DNA of 64,000 nt from Polyangiaceae bacterium (lineage in GTDB: Bacteria; Myxococcota_A; Polyangia; Polyangiales; Polyangiaceae): the NCBI GenBank assembly GCA_020633235.1, contig JACKEA010000006.1:248001-312000 (forward strand), read 5' to 3'. Every line of letters starts with the position of its first letter. Positions within the stretch are counted from its first letter, which is position 1. Under the pieces are notes generated by a model. It was not told where the DNA came from. It ran no database searches and saw only the letters and a program-made list of their open reading frames with translations. Shown piece after piece: positions 1-8,085 of this stretch. The translations under genes and the position numbers were made by a program.

Positions 1-1024
1 TGACCCCGACGAAGGCGTCCTGGCCGAGCTCGAGCAGCGGCTCCCGCGGGGTGTGACTCTCCGCGAGGACGTGTCGCACGGGGCGATAGCCGTCCAGATC
101 CGAAAGTGGGCTCGGGACGATGAGGGCGATGGTTCCGCGGGGCGCGAGGGCCGCAGCGCGCTCGACGAACAAGCCGTGCAGCGTGGGATAGCCGCGCAGC
201 GTGCGGTAGTGCTCGCGGAAGTACGCGCGGAGCTCCGGCGCGAGGGGCTGTGCGGCGCGCCCGGCGTAGGCGATCCAGGGCGGATTGCCGATCACCACGT
301 GGAAGCCGTCCGCGGCGTCGGGGAAGGCGGCGCGCCAGTCGAAGCCGCCGGTCGGAAATAGCGTGCGCGCCGGACCGGGCGGCGCGCCGACCAGCGCGTC
401 GCCCACCGCGAGGCGTGGCACTGCGCCCGCGGCCAGCGCCACCGAGGCCTCGGCCACGGCGACGGCCAGGGCGCTCTTGTCCACGCCGAACAAGCAAGAG
501 CGCGCGACGGCGGCGGTCGGCGCGCCGCTCTCGGCCGCGATGACGCCCAGCGCCGCGAGCAGGAACACGCCGGCGCCCGCCGCGGGGTCGCACACCCGTG
601 TGGCGAGCCACGCGGCGCGCCGCTCGCTTTCGGGCAGCGCCGCGATCTCCGCTGCCCGTGGTGTCAGCGCTTCGCGCGCGACGCGCGCGGCCACCGCCGG
701 CGGCGTGTAGAAGCTGCCGCTCTGCTTCCGCGCTCGCGTGCGCACCCAGCGGCCGTCCTTCACGGAGTGAGCCACGAGCAGCTCGTAGGCGCCGCCCACG
801 GCTTCCACGGGCTCCTTTGCGAAGGCATCCACCAGAGTGTCGTGTCGCTCGACGCTCGGAAGCAGCCGGAGCGCCTTCGGCAGCTCTTGCTGGTGGCTCT
901 CGGCCCAGGCCGACACCACATTGCGCATGGTGTCTTCACGCACCTGGTCTGCGTCCGCGCCCTCCTCCAAGAGGGCTGACGCCACCTCGAGCACGCTGCT
1001 CTCCATCGCCGAGCGGGCAGCCAT
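1..1024 (-). CDS. N6-adenine DNA methyltransferase (type IIG/Eco57I-like), 3' end outside window
   Basis: Read on the minus strand, this frame stays open from an ATG at 1024 to the window edge (341 codons seen, C-terminus missing). It carries the ordered motifs of an amino-methyltransferase: SGSFYTP near residue 103, the SAM-binding motif I DPAAGAGVF near residue 147, an acidic motif II GVDKSALAV, and the catalytic motif IV NPPW near residue 246. That order (X-I-II-IV) is typical of gamma-class N6-adenine methylases found in type IIG and BREX/DISARM-like systems. The product would methylate adenine in DNA. No restriction or specificity domain can be judged because the C-terminus is absent. 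A Uma2 nuclease-like gene follows divergently at 1288, which hints at a defence neighbourhood but does not prove a link. Confidence 0.85.
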   Translation of the reverse strand, partial: MAARSAMESSVLEVASALLEEGADADQVREDTMRNVVSAWAESHQQELPKALRLLPSVERHDTLVDAFAKEPVEAVGGAYELLVAHSVKDGRWVRTRARKQSGSFYTPPAVAARVAREALTPRAAEIAALPESERRAAWLATRVCDPAAGAGVFLLAALGVIAAESGAPTAAVARSCLFGVDKSALAVAVAEASVALAAGAVPRLAVGDALVGAPPGPARTLFPTGGFDWRAAFPDAADGFHVVIGNPPWIAYAGRAAQPLAPELRAYFREHYRTLRGYPTLHGLFVERAAALAPRGTIALIVPSPLSDLDGYRPVRHVLAESHTPREPLLELGQDAFVGV

Positions 1025-1153
1025 GAGCCCGCGCAGCTTAACTCCTACTGGCGCAGTCCGGGGCCTCCGAGCTCGCCTCCACACCGAAGTCCGCGCCTGG
1101 GATCGCTCATCTCGTTCGCGAGCGCGTCAAACGGCCGGACGACGGCCGCGGGA

Positions 1154-1210
1154 TTCCGCGCCGAGCCAACAGGAAAATCAGAATGTTGGTTCGGCGCGAT
1201 ACCCGTCGCG
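1154..1210. repeat. NVG palindromic element, copy a (full)
   Basis: The left arm at 1157-1171 pairs with the right arm at 1184-1198 (14 of 15 positions) across a 12-nt A-rich loop. The right arm is followed by the tail ATACCCGTCGCG. The element is about 57 nt long and differs from copy b (2393-2449) at only two positions. It lies between the divergent methyltransferase and the Uma2 gene. It is not a standard intrinsic terminator, since no T-run follows the stem on either strand. Confidence 0.85.
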
Positions 1211-1287
1211 CTGCGAGCTCCGACGGAGTCGTCAGGGCCCAGCCCTCCCGCTGCCCCGAAGCTTCCTGCGTGGTAGTGTTCACACGC

Positions 1288-1869
1288 ATGGTTTCACGCG
1301 CGCCGACGGTCTTCACCGAAGTCGAGTACCTCGCGCTCGAGGCCGCGAGCGACACGAAGCACGAGTTCGTCGATGGCGCCATCGTCGCGATGGCAGGAGC
1401 CTCCCCGGCACACAACGCGCTTGCGGCGAACATGACCGCCTCGTTGCGAGCGTTGTCGCGGGGCAAACCCTGCGTGACGTTGACGAGCGATCAGCGTATC
1501 CACGTCCCTACCACTGGCCTCTACACGTACGCGGACGTGCTCGTAGCGTGCGGTGAGCGCCGATACAAGTCGGGCCCGCCGGCGTCGATCCTCAATCCTA
1601 TGGTCGTCGTGGAAGTAACGTCGGACTCTACGGAGGACTACGACCGCGGCAAGAAGTTCGTCAACTATCAGAGCATCCCCGAGCTACGCGACTACGTGAT
1701 CGTTTCCCATCGTGAACGCCGGATTGATCACTACCGGCGTGCCGAAGGTGGTGAGTGGATCGTCGCCACGCACACGACGCTGGACTCCCGCATCGCTTTG
1801 ACCGGTCTCGATGGCACCCTCACACTGGGCGACATCTACGACGGTGTCGACCTGGCAGAGGGAGCGTAG
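1288..1869 (+). CDS. Uma2 family (DUF820) PD-(D/E)XK nuclease-like protein
   Basis: A 193-aa protein starting at the ATG at 1288; an upstream in-frame start at 1183 would lie inside repeat copy a and is unlikely. It shows the Uma2 signature: KHEFVDG near residue 22, a GLYTYADVLVA segment where Pro-Asp normally stands, the VVVEVTSDST strand with catalytic Glu near residue 110, and DRGKKFVNYQ. The fold belongs to the PD-(D/E)XK nuclease superfamily. The biological role of Uma2 proteins is unknown, although they are greatly expanded in myxobacteria and cyanobacteria. A second, divergent member is at 16390. The gene lies between repeat copies a and b. Confidence 0.85.
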   Translation: MVSRAPTVFTEVEYLALEAASDTKHEFVDGAIVAMAGASPAHNALAANMTASLRALSRGKPCVTLTSDQRIHVPTTGLYTYADVLVACGERRYKSGPPASILNPMVVVEVTSDSTEDYDRGKKFVNYQSIPELRDYVIVSHRERRIDHYRRAEGGEWIVATHTTLDSRIALTGLDGTLTLGDIYDGVDLAEGA

Positions 1870-1894
1870 CCCGCCGAGTCAGGGCGGACGCCGG

Positions 1895-2329
1895 TCAGTC
1901 CCCGGGGACGTCGAGCGCCACGCCGAAGCGATCGCACAGTGACACGGGGTGCCCCGTGGCTCGGGCCGCGGCGATCAGGTTCGCGAGGGATCGACGCGTC
2001 GACTCCAGAAACGTCGGCGGGAAGGGGCGCCACTCCACCTTCAGGCTTTCGAGCGGCGGATCGTCGTTTCCCGTGCGTGCCGGCGTCACGCGCTCGTCGT
2101 CCAAGCGCACGTGGTACCGGGGCCCGCCGGGGTTTGCGCCGCCGAGGGTCACTGTCGTTCCGGAGGTACGCACGAGCATGCCCATGGGCGACGCGACGAC
2201 GTCCCCGCTGCGCTCGTCGACGACCCAGGGACCGGGGGTCTGGGCCAGCCGCTCGTCGAGGGCCGCCGGCCCGAGGGCGTGCCGTTCCTCGATGCCGAAC
2301 GCGAGCGGTCGGACCCCTGTCGGGGGCAA
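1895..2329 (-). CDS. hypothetical protein of about 144 aa
   Basis: I do not recognise the family. The frame has strong GC3 bias and a natural residue mix (segments such as GPWVVDERSG, LDDERVTPA and SLKVEWRPFPP), so it looks truly coding. The start is uncertain. The frame stays open back to 2410, but that part runs through repeat copy b. I chose the TTG at 2329, which has AAGG about 10 nt upstream. There is no signal peptide, membrane segment or Cys motif. It sits convergent to the Uma2 gene (gap 25 bp) and downstream of infC on the same strand, where rpmI-rplT would be expected. Confidence 0.55.
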   Translation of the reverse strand: MPPTGVRPLAFGIEERHALGPAALDERLAQTPGPWVVDERSGDVVASPMGMLVRTSGTTVTLGGANPGGPRYHVRLDDERVTPARTGNDDPPLESLKVEWRPFPPTFLESTRRSLANLIAAARATGHPVSLCDRFGVALDVPGD

Positions 2330-2391
2330 GCGCAGGCGACCTTGGCGGGGATGATGACGCCCATGGCGACGCGGCAGGGAGACTCGCGAGC

Positions 2392-2449
2392 TTCCGCGCC
2401 GAACCAACAAGAAAATCAGAATGTTGGTTCGGCGCGATACCCGTCGCGC
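2392..2449. repeat. NVG palindromic element, copy b (full, perfect stem)
   Basis: The arms at 2395-2409 and 2422-2436 form a perfect 15-bp stem around a 12-nt loop. The right arm is followed by ATACCCGTCGCG. It lies 8 nt beyond the infC stop codon, so on the minus strand it is the first structure after infC and could act as a transcript 3' end. The T-rich stretch is in the loop rather than after the stem, which argues against a classic intrinsic terminator. It is nearly identical to copy a. Confidence 0.88.
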
Positions 2450-2456
2450 CCCGAGA

Positions 2457-3128
2457 TCAGGCGGAGTCTTCGGGCTGCGCGGGAGCTTCGTTGTCCGGCA
2501 CGGAGTGGCTGGCGGAGCTGCCCTCGGCGCTGCCCTCCTCCTCTGCCTCGCGCTTGGCGCGCTCGTTGGCGATGCGCTGCATCACGGCGGGCCGCGGCGC
2601 TACCGTCAGGGCCATGGTGCGGCCCTCCATCGCCGGGGATTGCTCCACGTGAGCGATGTCGTCGAGGTTCTCGAGAATGTAGGTCAGCTGCTTGTGCGCG
2701 ATCTCGGGGTGGGTGATCTCGCGACCACGGAAACGGCAGGTGACCTTCACCTTGTTGCCACCCTCGATGAACTTGCGCGCCGCCCGAACCTTCACGTTCA
2801 AGTCGTGGTCGTCCGTCTTGGGGCGAAGCTTGATCTCCTTCACCTCCACGACGGTCTGCTTGCGCTTGGCTTCCCGCTGCTTCTTCTTCTCCTCGTACTT
2901 GTACTTGCCGAAGTCGAGGATCTTGCAGACGGGAGGCATGCTCTTCGGGTTCACCTCGACCAAGTCGAGGCCCTTCTCCCGGGCACGCTTGAGGGCATCT
3001 TCCGTCGCCATGACGCCGAGGTTCTCGCCATCCTCGGCCACGACCCGGACCTCGGGCACGCGAATGCGGTGGTTGATACGGATTTGCGGACCTCGCGGCT
3101 CGCGGCTGAATCGTCGCCCCATTGCCAT
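2457..3128 (-). CDS. infC: translation initiation factor IF-3
   Basis: IF-3 binds the 30S subunit, prevents early 50S joining and checks the start codon-initiator tRNA pairing. The 223-aa protein has the N-domain (INHRIRVPEVRVV, MATEDALKRA), the linker helix rich in Lys/Glu, and the C-domain (VKEIKLRPKTDDHD, KVKVTCRFRGRE, MEGRTMALTVAPR). It starts with a plain ATG (ATG-GCA-ATG), not the rare AUU used for autoregulation in enterobacteria. About 14 residues precede the usual N-terminus, and an acidic Ala/Glu/Ser tail of about 30 residues follows the fold. It lies 38 bp downstream of thrS. The usual rpmI-rplT do not follow. Confidence 0.97.
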   Translation of the reverse strand: MAMGRRFSREPRGPQIRINHRIRVPEVRVVAEDGENLGVMATEDALKRAREKGLDLVEVNPKSMPPVCKILDFGKYKYEEKKKQREAKRKQTVVEVKEIKLRPKTDDHDLNVKVRAARKFIEGGNKVKVTCRFRGREITHPEIAHKQLTYILENLDDIAHVEQSPAMEGRTMALTVAPRPAVMQRIANERAKREAEEEGSAEGSSASHSVPDNEAPAQPEDSA

Positions 3129-3166
3129 GTGCTGGTACTTCTATGCCCTTCTCCGGCCGAGCCGGT

Positions 3167-5149
3167 TCATCCGTCTTTCACGTGCAGGCGCGGCGGCTTG
3201 GCTTCAGCCAGTAGTCGCGCCTGAAACTCGGAAACTTTCATGGCCCCGAGCTCGCCGTCTTCCCGGGAGCGCGGGGTCACGCTGTCGCTCTCTGCCTCTT
3301 GATCGCCAATCACGGCGATGTACGGCGTGCGCATCATGCGGGCGTTGCGGATCTTGGCGCCGAGCTTGTCGGAGCCGGCATCCAGCAGCACGCGCAACCC
3401 GGCCTCCGAGAGCCGCGCGCGCACGCCCTCGGCGTACTCCGCCTGCTTCTCGCTGACGGTCACCAGGGTGGCCTGCTCCGGCGAGATCCAGACCGGGAAC
3501 TTGCCGGCCACATGCTCGATGTACATGCCGAAGAAGCGCTCGATGGATCCCAGGATCGCTCGGTGCAGCATCACCGGCGTGTGCACGGCGCCGTCCGCCC
3601 CCACGTATTCCAGACCGAAACGCTCGGGCATGGAGTAGTCCACCTGGATGGTGCCGAGCTGCCAGCTGCGGCCAATGGCGTCCGTCACGTGGAACTCGAG
3701 CTTGGGTCCGTAGAAGGCGCCCTCTCCGGGCAGCTTCTCGAAGGGAAGCTTGGACTCCACCAGCACGCGCTCGAGGGCCGCTTCGGCTTGGTCCCAGAGC
3801 TCGTCCGAGCCCACGCGCTTTTCCGGTCGCAGGGCGAGCTTCACCCGGACGTCCGCGAATGAGAACGCGTGGTACACCTCGAACAAGAGCTGGTTGAAGC
3901 TCTTGATCTCGCTCTCCATCTGCTCCGGCGTGCAGAAGATGTGCGCGTCGTCCTGGCAGAAGCTGCGCACCCGCGCCAAGCCGTGGACCACGCCGCCGCG
4001 CTCGTAGCGGTGCAGCCGCCCGAAGTCCGCGATGCGCCAGGGGAGCTCGCGATAGCTGCGCTTCTTCTGTCCGAAGATGAGGCAGTGGCTGGGGCAGTTC
4101 ATGGGTTTCTGGCCCAGCGTCTTCAGGTCGAAGGCTGCCGCGGAGTGCTTCTCTTCGAACTCGCTCTTGGCTTCGTCCACGTCGTCCGCGGTGACCGGCA
4201 GGTACATGTTCTCGCGGTAGTTCGCGAGGTGACCGCTGGTGGCGAACAGCTCCAGATCGAAGATCTGCGGGGTGATGACCTCGTCGTAGCCGTAGTCGAC
4301 GTACAGCTCGCGGATGTAGTCCACCAGCCGGTTGTAGATGGCGGCGCCGCGCGGCAAGAAGAACGGCATCGCCGGCGCGTAGTCGTGGAACATGAACAGC
4401 TCGAGCTCTTTGCCGAGCTTTCTGTGGTCCCGCGCCCGCGCCTCTTCCAGGCGCTTCATGTGCTCGTCCAGCGCCTCTTGGGTCGGGAACGCGGTCCCGT
4501 AGATGCGCTGCAGCATCGGGTTCTTCTCGTCCCCGCGCCAGTAGGCGCCGGCCACGCTGAGCAGCTTCACTGCGCCGAGCTTGCCGGTGCTGGGCACGTG
4601 CGGCCCGCGACACACGTCCACCCAAGTGCCCTCCGGGCGGCCTGGGCTGCCGTGGCGATACAGGCTCACCGCCTCTCCCTCGGGGATGGCGTCGATGATC
4701 TGGCACTTGTAGTGCTCGCCCATCTCCGCGAAGAGCTTCTTCACCTCTTCGCGATCCACCTCTTCCCGATAGAACGGCTTGTTGGCCTTGATGATGCGCC
4801 GCATCTCTTTCTCGATGCGGGCCAGGTCCTTGTCCGTGAAGGGGCCGTCGGGGCGATCGAAGTCGTAATAGAAGCCTTGGTCGATGGCCGGGCCGATCGT
4901 CACCTGCGTGCCGGGGAACAGCCGCTGGACTGCGTCCGCCATCACGTGTGCAGCGGAGTGACGCAGCACCGCGAGGGCGCGGGGGTCCTCCACGGTGAGG
5001 GGAGTGACGTCGCTGTCGGGCGCCACCGGCGTCATCAAGTCGACGACCTCGCCGTCCACGAGCACGGCGAGCACGGCCTTGTCGAGCTTGCCCGCCTGTT
5101 CGAGAAGCTCGCGCGGAGTGGTGCGCTGAGACTCCGTCACGGCCGTCAC
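3167..5149 (-). CDS. thrS: threonyl-tRNA synthetase
   Basis: Charges tRNA-Thr with threonine. At 660 aa it has the full class II ThrRS layout: TGS domain (about 1-62), editing domain with HSAAH near residue 83 and the DVCRGPHV motif, catalytic core with the zinc/active-site motif MNCPSHC and motif 2 (RYERGGVVHGLARVRSF), motif 3 (HRAILGSIERF), and a C-terminal anticodon-binding domain (GDQEAESDSVTPR). The start is the ATG at 5149, which gives a standard-length TGS domain. It is followed by infC after 38 bp and preceded by a co-directional tRNA-Val gene, so tRNA-thrS-infC may share a transcript. Confidence 0.97.
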   Translation of the reverse strand: MTAVTESQRTTPRELLEQAGKLDKAVLAVLVDGEVVDLMTPVAPDSDVTPLTVEDPRALAVLRHSAAHVMADAVQRLFPGTQVTIGPAIDQGFYYDFDRPDGPFTDKDLARIEKEMRRIIKANKPFYREEVDREEVKKLFAEMGEHYKCQIIDAIPEGEAVSLYRHGSPGRPEGTWVDVCRGPHVPSTGKLGAVKLLSVAGAYWRGDEKNPMLQRIYGTAFPTQEALDEHMKRLEEARARDHRKLGKELELFMFHDYAPAMPFFLPRGAAIYNRLVDYIRELYVDYGYDEVITPQIFDLELFATSGHLANYRENMYLPVTADDVDEAKSEFEEKHSAAAFDLKTLGQKPMNCPSHCLIFGQKKRSYRELPWRIADFGRLHRYERGGVVHGLARVRSFCQDDAHIFCTPEQMESEIKSFNQLLFEVYHAFSFADVRVKLALRPEKRVGSDELWDQAEAALERVLVESKLPFEKLPGEGAFYGPKLEFHVTDAIGRSWQLGTIQVDYSMPERFGLEYVGADGAVHTPVMLHRAILGSIERFFGMYIEHVAGKFPVWISPEQATLVTVSEKQAEYAEGVRARLSEAGLRVLLDAGSDKLGAKIRNARMMRTPYIAVIGDQEAESDSVTPRSREDGELGAMKVSEFQARLLAEAKPPRLHVKDG

Positions 5150-5177
5150 GAGGTCACGGTCGAGCGCACGCGGTTTG

Positions 5178-5249
<72 letters not shown>

Positions 5250-5544
5250 GGATCTGTGGAGATCGGGAAAGCAGGGGACCGATCGACTACATCCCGGCCT
5301 TCAGGGTGTCAAGACGTGCAGACTGCAGCCTGACGATCCTGTACGGGCGTGCACCCTCGACGGAACCCCCAAAATCGGCCCGACCCCCCAGCTTGCGCGG
5401 CCCTCGGAATGTCGGTATAGCCGGCGTCCCTCGTGGCCCGGCGACGCGCTCGCCGCGCACGTGGATGAGCGTTCGCCGCCCGGGTTTCGGCGCGTGCGGA
5501 CCAACCGATTCGCTTCAGCTGGCAACGCACAAAGAGGTAATCGC
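5250..5544. other. intergenic region between tRNA-Val and yajC
   Basis: About 295 bp separate the divergent tRNA-Val/thrS unit and the yajC-secDF unit. The region must hold both promoters, but I see no convincing -35/-10 pair. Open frames in it (for example the in-frame extension of yajC from 5461) have Pro/Arg-rich, non-conserved translations. The only clear signal is AAAGAGG at 5531-5537, the ribosome binding site of yajC. Confidence 0.5.
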
Positions 5545-5967
5545 TTGGCAACGGCCGCATCCTTCTACCAAGCCGTGCCCCCGGCACCGGGCCGCCCCCA
5601 GCAAGGGCAGCCCGCCGAGGTGAAGCCCGCCGTGACCCAACCGGAGAAGCCGGGAGGGAAAGACGCCCCGCCCGCAGGTGGCGAACAGCCGGGCTCCCTC
5701 AGCTTGCTGTTCCCCATCTTGCTGCTGCTCCCGCTGCTTCTCATCATGTTCTTCTCCTCGCGCTCGCAGCAGAAGAAGCAGCAGCAGGTGATTTCTTCGT
5801 TGAAGAAGGGGGATCGCGTGGTTACCCAAGCCGGGCTCGTCGGAAAGCTCGTCGAGCTCGGGGATCGCTACGCCAAGGTGGAGGTCGCACCGGGCGTGAA
5901 GGTCGAAATCTTGAAGTCCGGCCTTCTCGGCAAGGACACGGGGGACAACGCCCCCGAGAAGAAGTGA
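5545..5967 (+). CDS. yajC: Sec translocase accessory subunit YajC
   Basis: YajC is a small inner-membrane protein that associates with SecDF. The chosen start is TTG at 5545, 7 nt after AAAGAGG; this gives 140 aa. A longer reading from 5461 adds only low-complexity residues. After a Pro/Gln/Lys-rich N-terminal stretch there is one transmembrane helix (LSLLFPILLLLPLLLIMFF), then the conserved soluble domain with SRSQQKKQQQ, KKGDRVVTQAGLVGKLVEL and VKVEILKSGL. The N-terminal extension before the helix is longer than in E. coli. secD follows after 9 bp and secF after 3 bp more, the usual yajC-secD-secF order. Confidence 0.95.
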   Translation: MATAASFYQAVPPAPGRPQQGQPAEVKPAVTQPEKPGGKDAPPAGGEQPGSLSLLFPILLLLPLLLIMFFSSRSQQKKQQQVISSLKKGDRVVTQAGLVGKLVELGDRYAKVEVAPGVKVEILKSGLLGKDTGDNAPEKK

Positions 5968-5976
5968 GCGGCAGGC

Positions 5977-8082
5977 GTGGTCCAACACATCATCGCGTAC
6001 ATCTTCGGCGGCATCTTCGCGGTGTTCGCGCTCGGCGGTTACCTCAGTCGATCCAAGCGGCTTCCGCTGTGGGTCGGGGCTCTGAGCGCAGCGGCTGCGG
6101 GTGGAGCCGCCTGGAGCGATGCCTTCTGGCCCATGGTGGCCCTGGGTGTCCTGACTCTGGCGGCGGGCTTCGCCGCTACCAACCTGGTGGACCTGAACTG
6201 GCGGGTTCGCGCCGGCGTGGTGCTCTCCGTGGGGCTGTTGGGCTTCTTCGCCCTGTGGCCCACGCTGGAGGTGCTGACCAAACACAAGCTGCCGTGCCCC
6301 ACTTTCGTGAAGGATCGCATCGGCTTCCGTCTGGTCGCCGGTCTGGATCTGCGGGGTGGCTTGCGCCTGGTCTACACGGTGGACGTGGACGAGGCCATCA
6401 AGGACAAGCGCGACCGCTACTACGAGGAAATGCGGGCGGAGCTGGCCAAGATCCTCAACCTGCACTCCGGGGACGAGCGGCCCAGCGAGGAAACGCTGGC
6501 GAAGCTTCGTGAGAAGGTGAAGCTCGAGGCACCCCGGCGCCCCGCCAACGTGATCCGCCTCACGCTTCTCGGCGACACGGATCCCAACATCATCGATTCA
6601 CGCTTTCTGGAGCGCTTCCGGGGTGACCTCACCTATTCCCAGAGCGCGGACAAGAAGAGCTGGAACTTCCGCATCAAGGAAGAGGCGGAGACGGGCATTC
6701 GCCAGCGCGCTGTGAATCAGGCCCGGGAGATCATCCTGCGCCGCGTGGACGAGCTCGGCCTGCGCGAGGCCGCGGTGAGCACGCGAGACGAGGACATCAT
6801 CGTGGAGGTCCCGGGCGAGGACGAAAAGAGCTTCGCCAACATTCGGGACATCATCAGCCAGACGGCTCGCCTCGAGTTCAAGCTCCTGGACGACGACACC
6901 GACTTCATGGGTGAGGTCGCCAAGAAGGCCACCAAGGAGAGCCTGCCGGAAGGCCTGGAGTTCCAGCGGGAGAGCGCTCCCGTGGGTCTGGACGAGAACG
7001 GCGACCAGATCAACAAGCAGCTGGTCTACGCGTTCCTCCCCATCAAGAAGGACGAGAAGGCCCAGCAGACGCTGCAGCGCTTCAAGGAGTGGGTCAACAC
7101 GCTGGAAGTCCCGCCCGATCGCGAGGTGGGCTTCGAGCTGGTCTACAAGACGGACCCCGACACCCTGAAGGAGACGGAGAACGGCTGGCGCACCTATCTG
7201 CTCAAGAGCCGGGCCGAAATCACGGGTGATCTGGTGCGGGACGCCGCTGCGGTGCCGGATCAAGGGCAAGGCAGCCTGGGCGGCTGGCACGTGGCCATCA
7301 CCTTCACGGACCAGGGCGGCCACATCTTCGACAAGATCACCAGCGCCAACGTGAAGCGGCGCTTCGCGATCATCTTGGACAACCGCGTGGAGAGCACCCC
7401 GGTCATCCTGACGCGCATCGCCGGCGGCAACGCGAGTATCACGCTGGGCTCCAACGATCCGGAGATTCAGCTGCGAGACGCGCGAAAGCTCGAGCTGGTG
7501 CTGCGGTCCGGTGCGCTCCCGGCCCCCATCTCACCCACCAACGAGCAGCGCATCGGTCCGTCCTTGGGGCGGGATTCGATTCGCCTGGGCGTGGAAGGCG
7601 CGTTCGGCGGCGGCCTGTTGGTGCTGATCTTCATGGTCCTGTACTACCGGCGTGCCGGGTTCATCGCGGATATCTCCGTGAGCATGAACCTTTTCCTACA
7701 GCTCGCCGTGCTCGCCAGCTTCAGCGCTTCCATGACGCTGCCCGGCATTGCGGGTCTGGCACTGACCATCGGCATGAGCGTGGACGCGAACGTGCTCATC
7801 AACGAACGCATCCGTGAGGAAATACGAGCCGGAAAGAGCCCAAGGGCTGCCGTGGAGCTCGGCTACAACAAGGCACTGTCCGCCATCGTCGACGGGCAGC
7901 TCACTACCTTGATCTCCGGCATCGTGCTCGCTCAGTACGGCACCGGTCCCATCAAGGGCTTCGCCGTCACCCTCATCGTGGGCGTGACCATCAGCATCTT
8001 CACCAGCTTGGTCGTCAGCCGCGTGCTGTTCGACCTTTGGGTCCGCGGTTTCGGCCGCCTCAAGCGCCTCGACATCGGCTGA
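5977..8082 (+). CDS. secD: protein translocase subunit SecD with N-terminal membrane extension
   Basis: SecD works with SecF to pull preproteins across the inner membrane using the proton gradient. The 701-aa protein starts with GTG at 5977. The SecD hallmark RLVAGLDLRGGLRLVY (D1/P1 start) appears near residue 118, then the large periplasmic P1 head, and the C-terminal membrane block with IGPSLGRDSIRLG, TLPGIAGLALTIGMSVDANVLINERIREE and DGQLTTLISG. Unlike E. coli SecD (615 aa, one helix before the head), about four hydrophobic segments occupy residues 4-100 before the DLRGG motif. That gives an extra membrane domain of unknown role. Confidence 0.97.
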   Translation: MVQHIIAYIFGGIFAVFALGGYLSRSKRLPLWVGALSAAAAGGAAWSDAFWPMVALGVLTLAAGFAATNLVDLNWRVRAGVVLSVGLLGFFALWPTLEVLTKHKLPCPTFVKDRIGFRLVAGLDLRGGLRLVYTVDVDEAIKDKRDRYYEEMRAELAKILNLHSGDERPSEETLAKLREKVKLEAPRRPANVIRLTLLGDTDPNIIDSRFLERFRGDLTYSQSADKKSWNFRIKEEAETGIRQRAVNQAREIILRRVDELGLREAAVSTRDEDIIVEVPGEDEKSFANIRDIISQTARLEFKLLDDDTDFMGEVAKKATKESLPEGLEFQRESAPVGLDENGDQINKQLVYAFLPIKKDEKAQQTLQRFKEWVNTLEVPPDREVGFELVYKTDPDTLKETENGWRTYLLKSRAEITGDLVRDAAAVPDQGQGSLGGWHVAITFTDQGGHIFDKITSANVKRRFAIILDNRVESTPVILTRIAGGNASITLGSNDPEIQLRDARKLELVLRSGALPAPISPTNEQRIGPSLGRDSIRLGVEGAFGGGLLVLIFMVLYYRRAGFIADISVSMNLFLQLAVLASFSASMTLPGIAGLALTIGMSVDANVLINERIREEIRAGKSPRAAVELGYNKALSAIVDGQLTTLISGIVLAQYGTGPIKGFAVTLIVGVTISIFTSLVVSRVLFDLWVRGFGRLKRLDIG

Positions 8083-8085
8083 GCC

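Noticed and set aside
5488..5512. GCGCGTGCGGACCAACCGATT upstream of yajC looks like a repeat arm
   Set aside because: Only about 10 positions match and no partner arm or tail is present.
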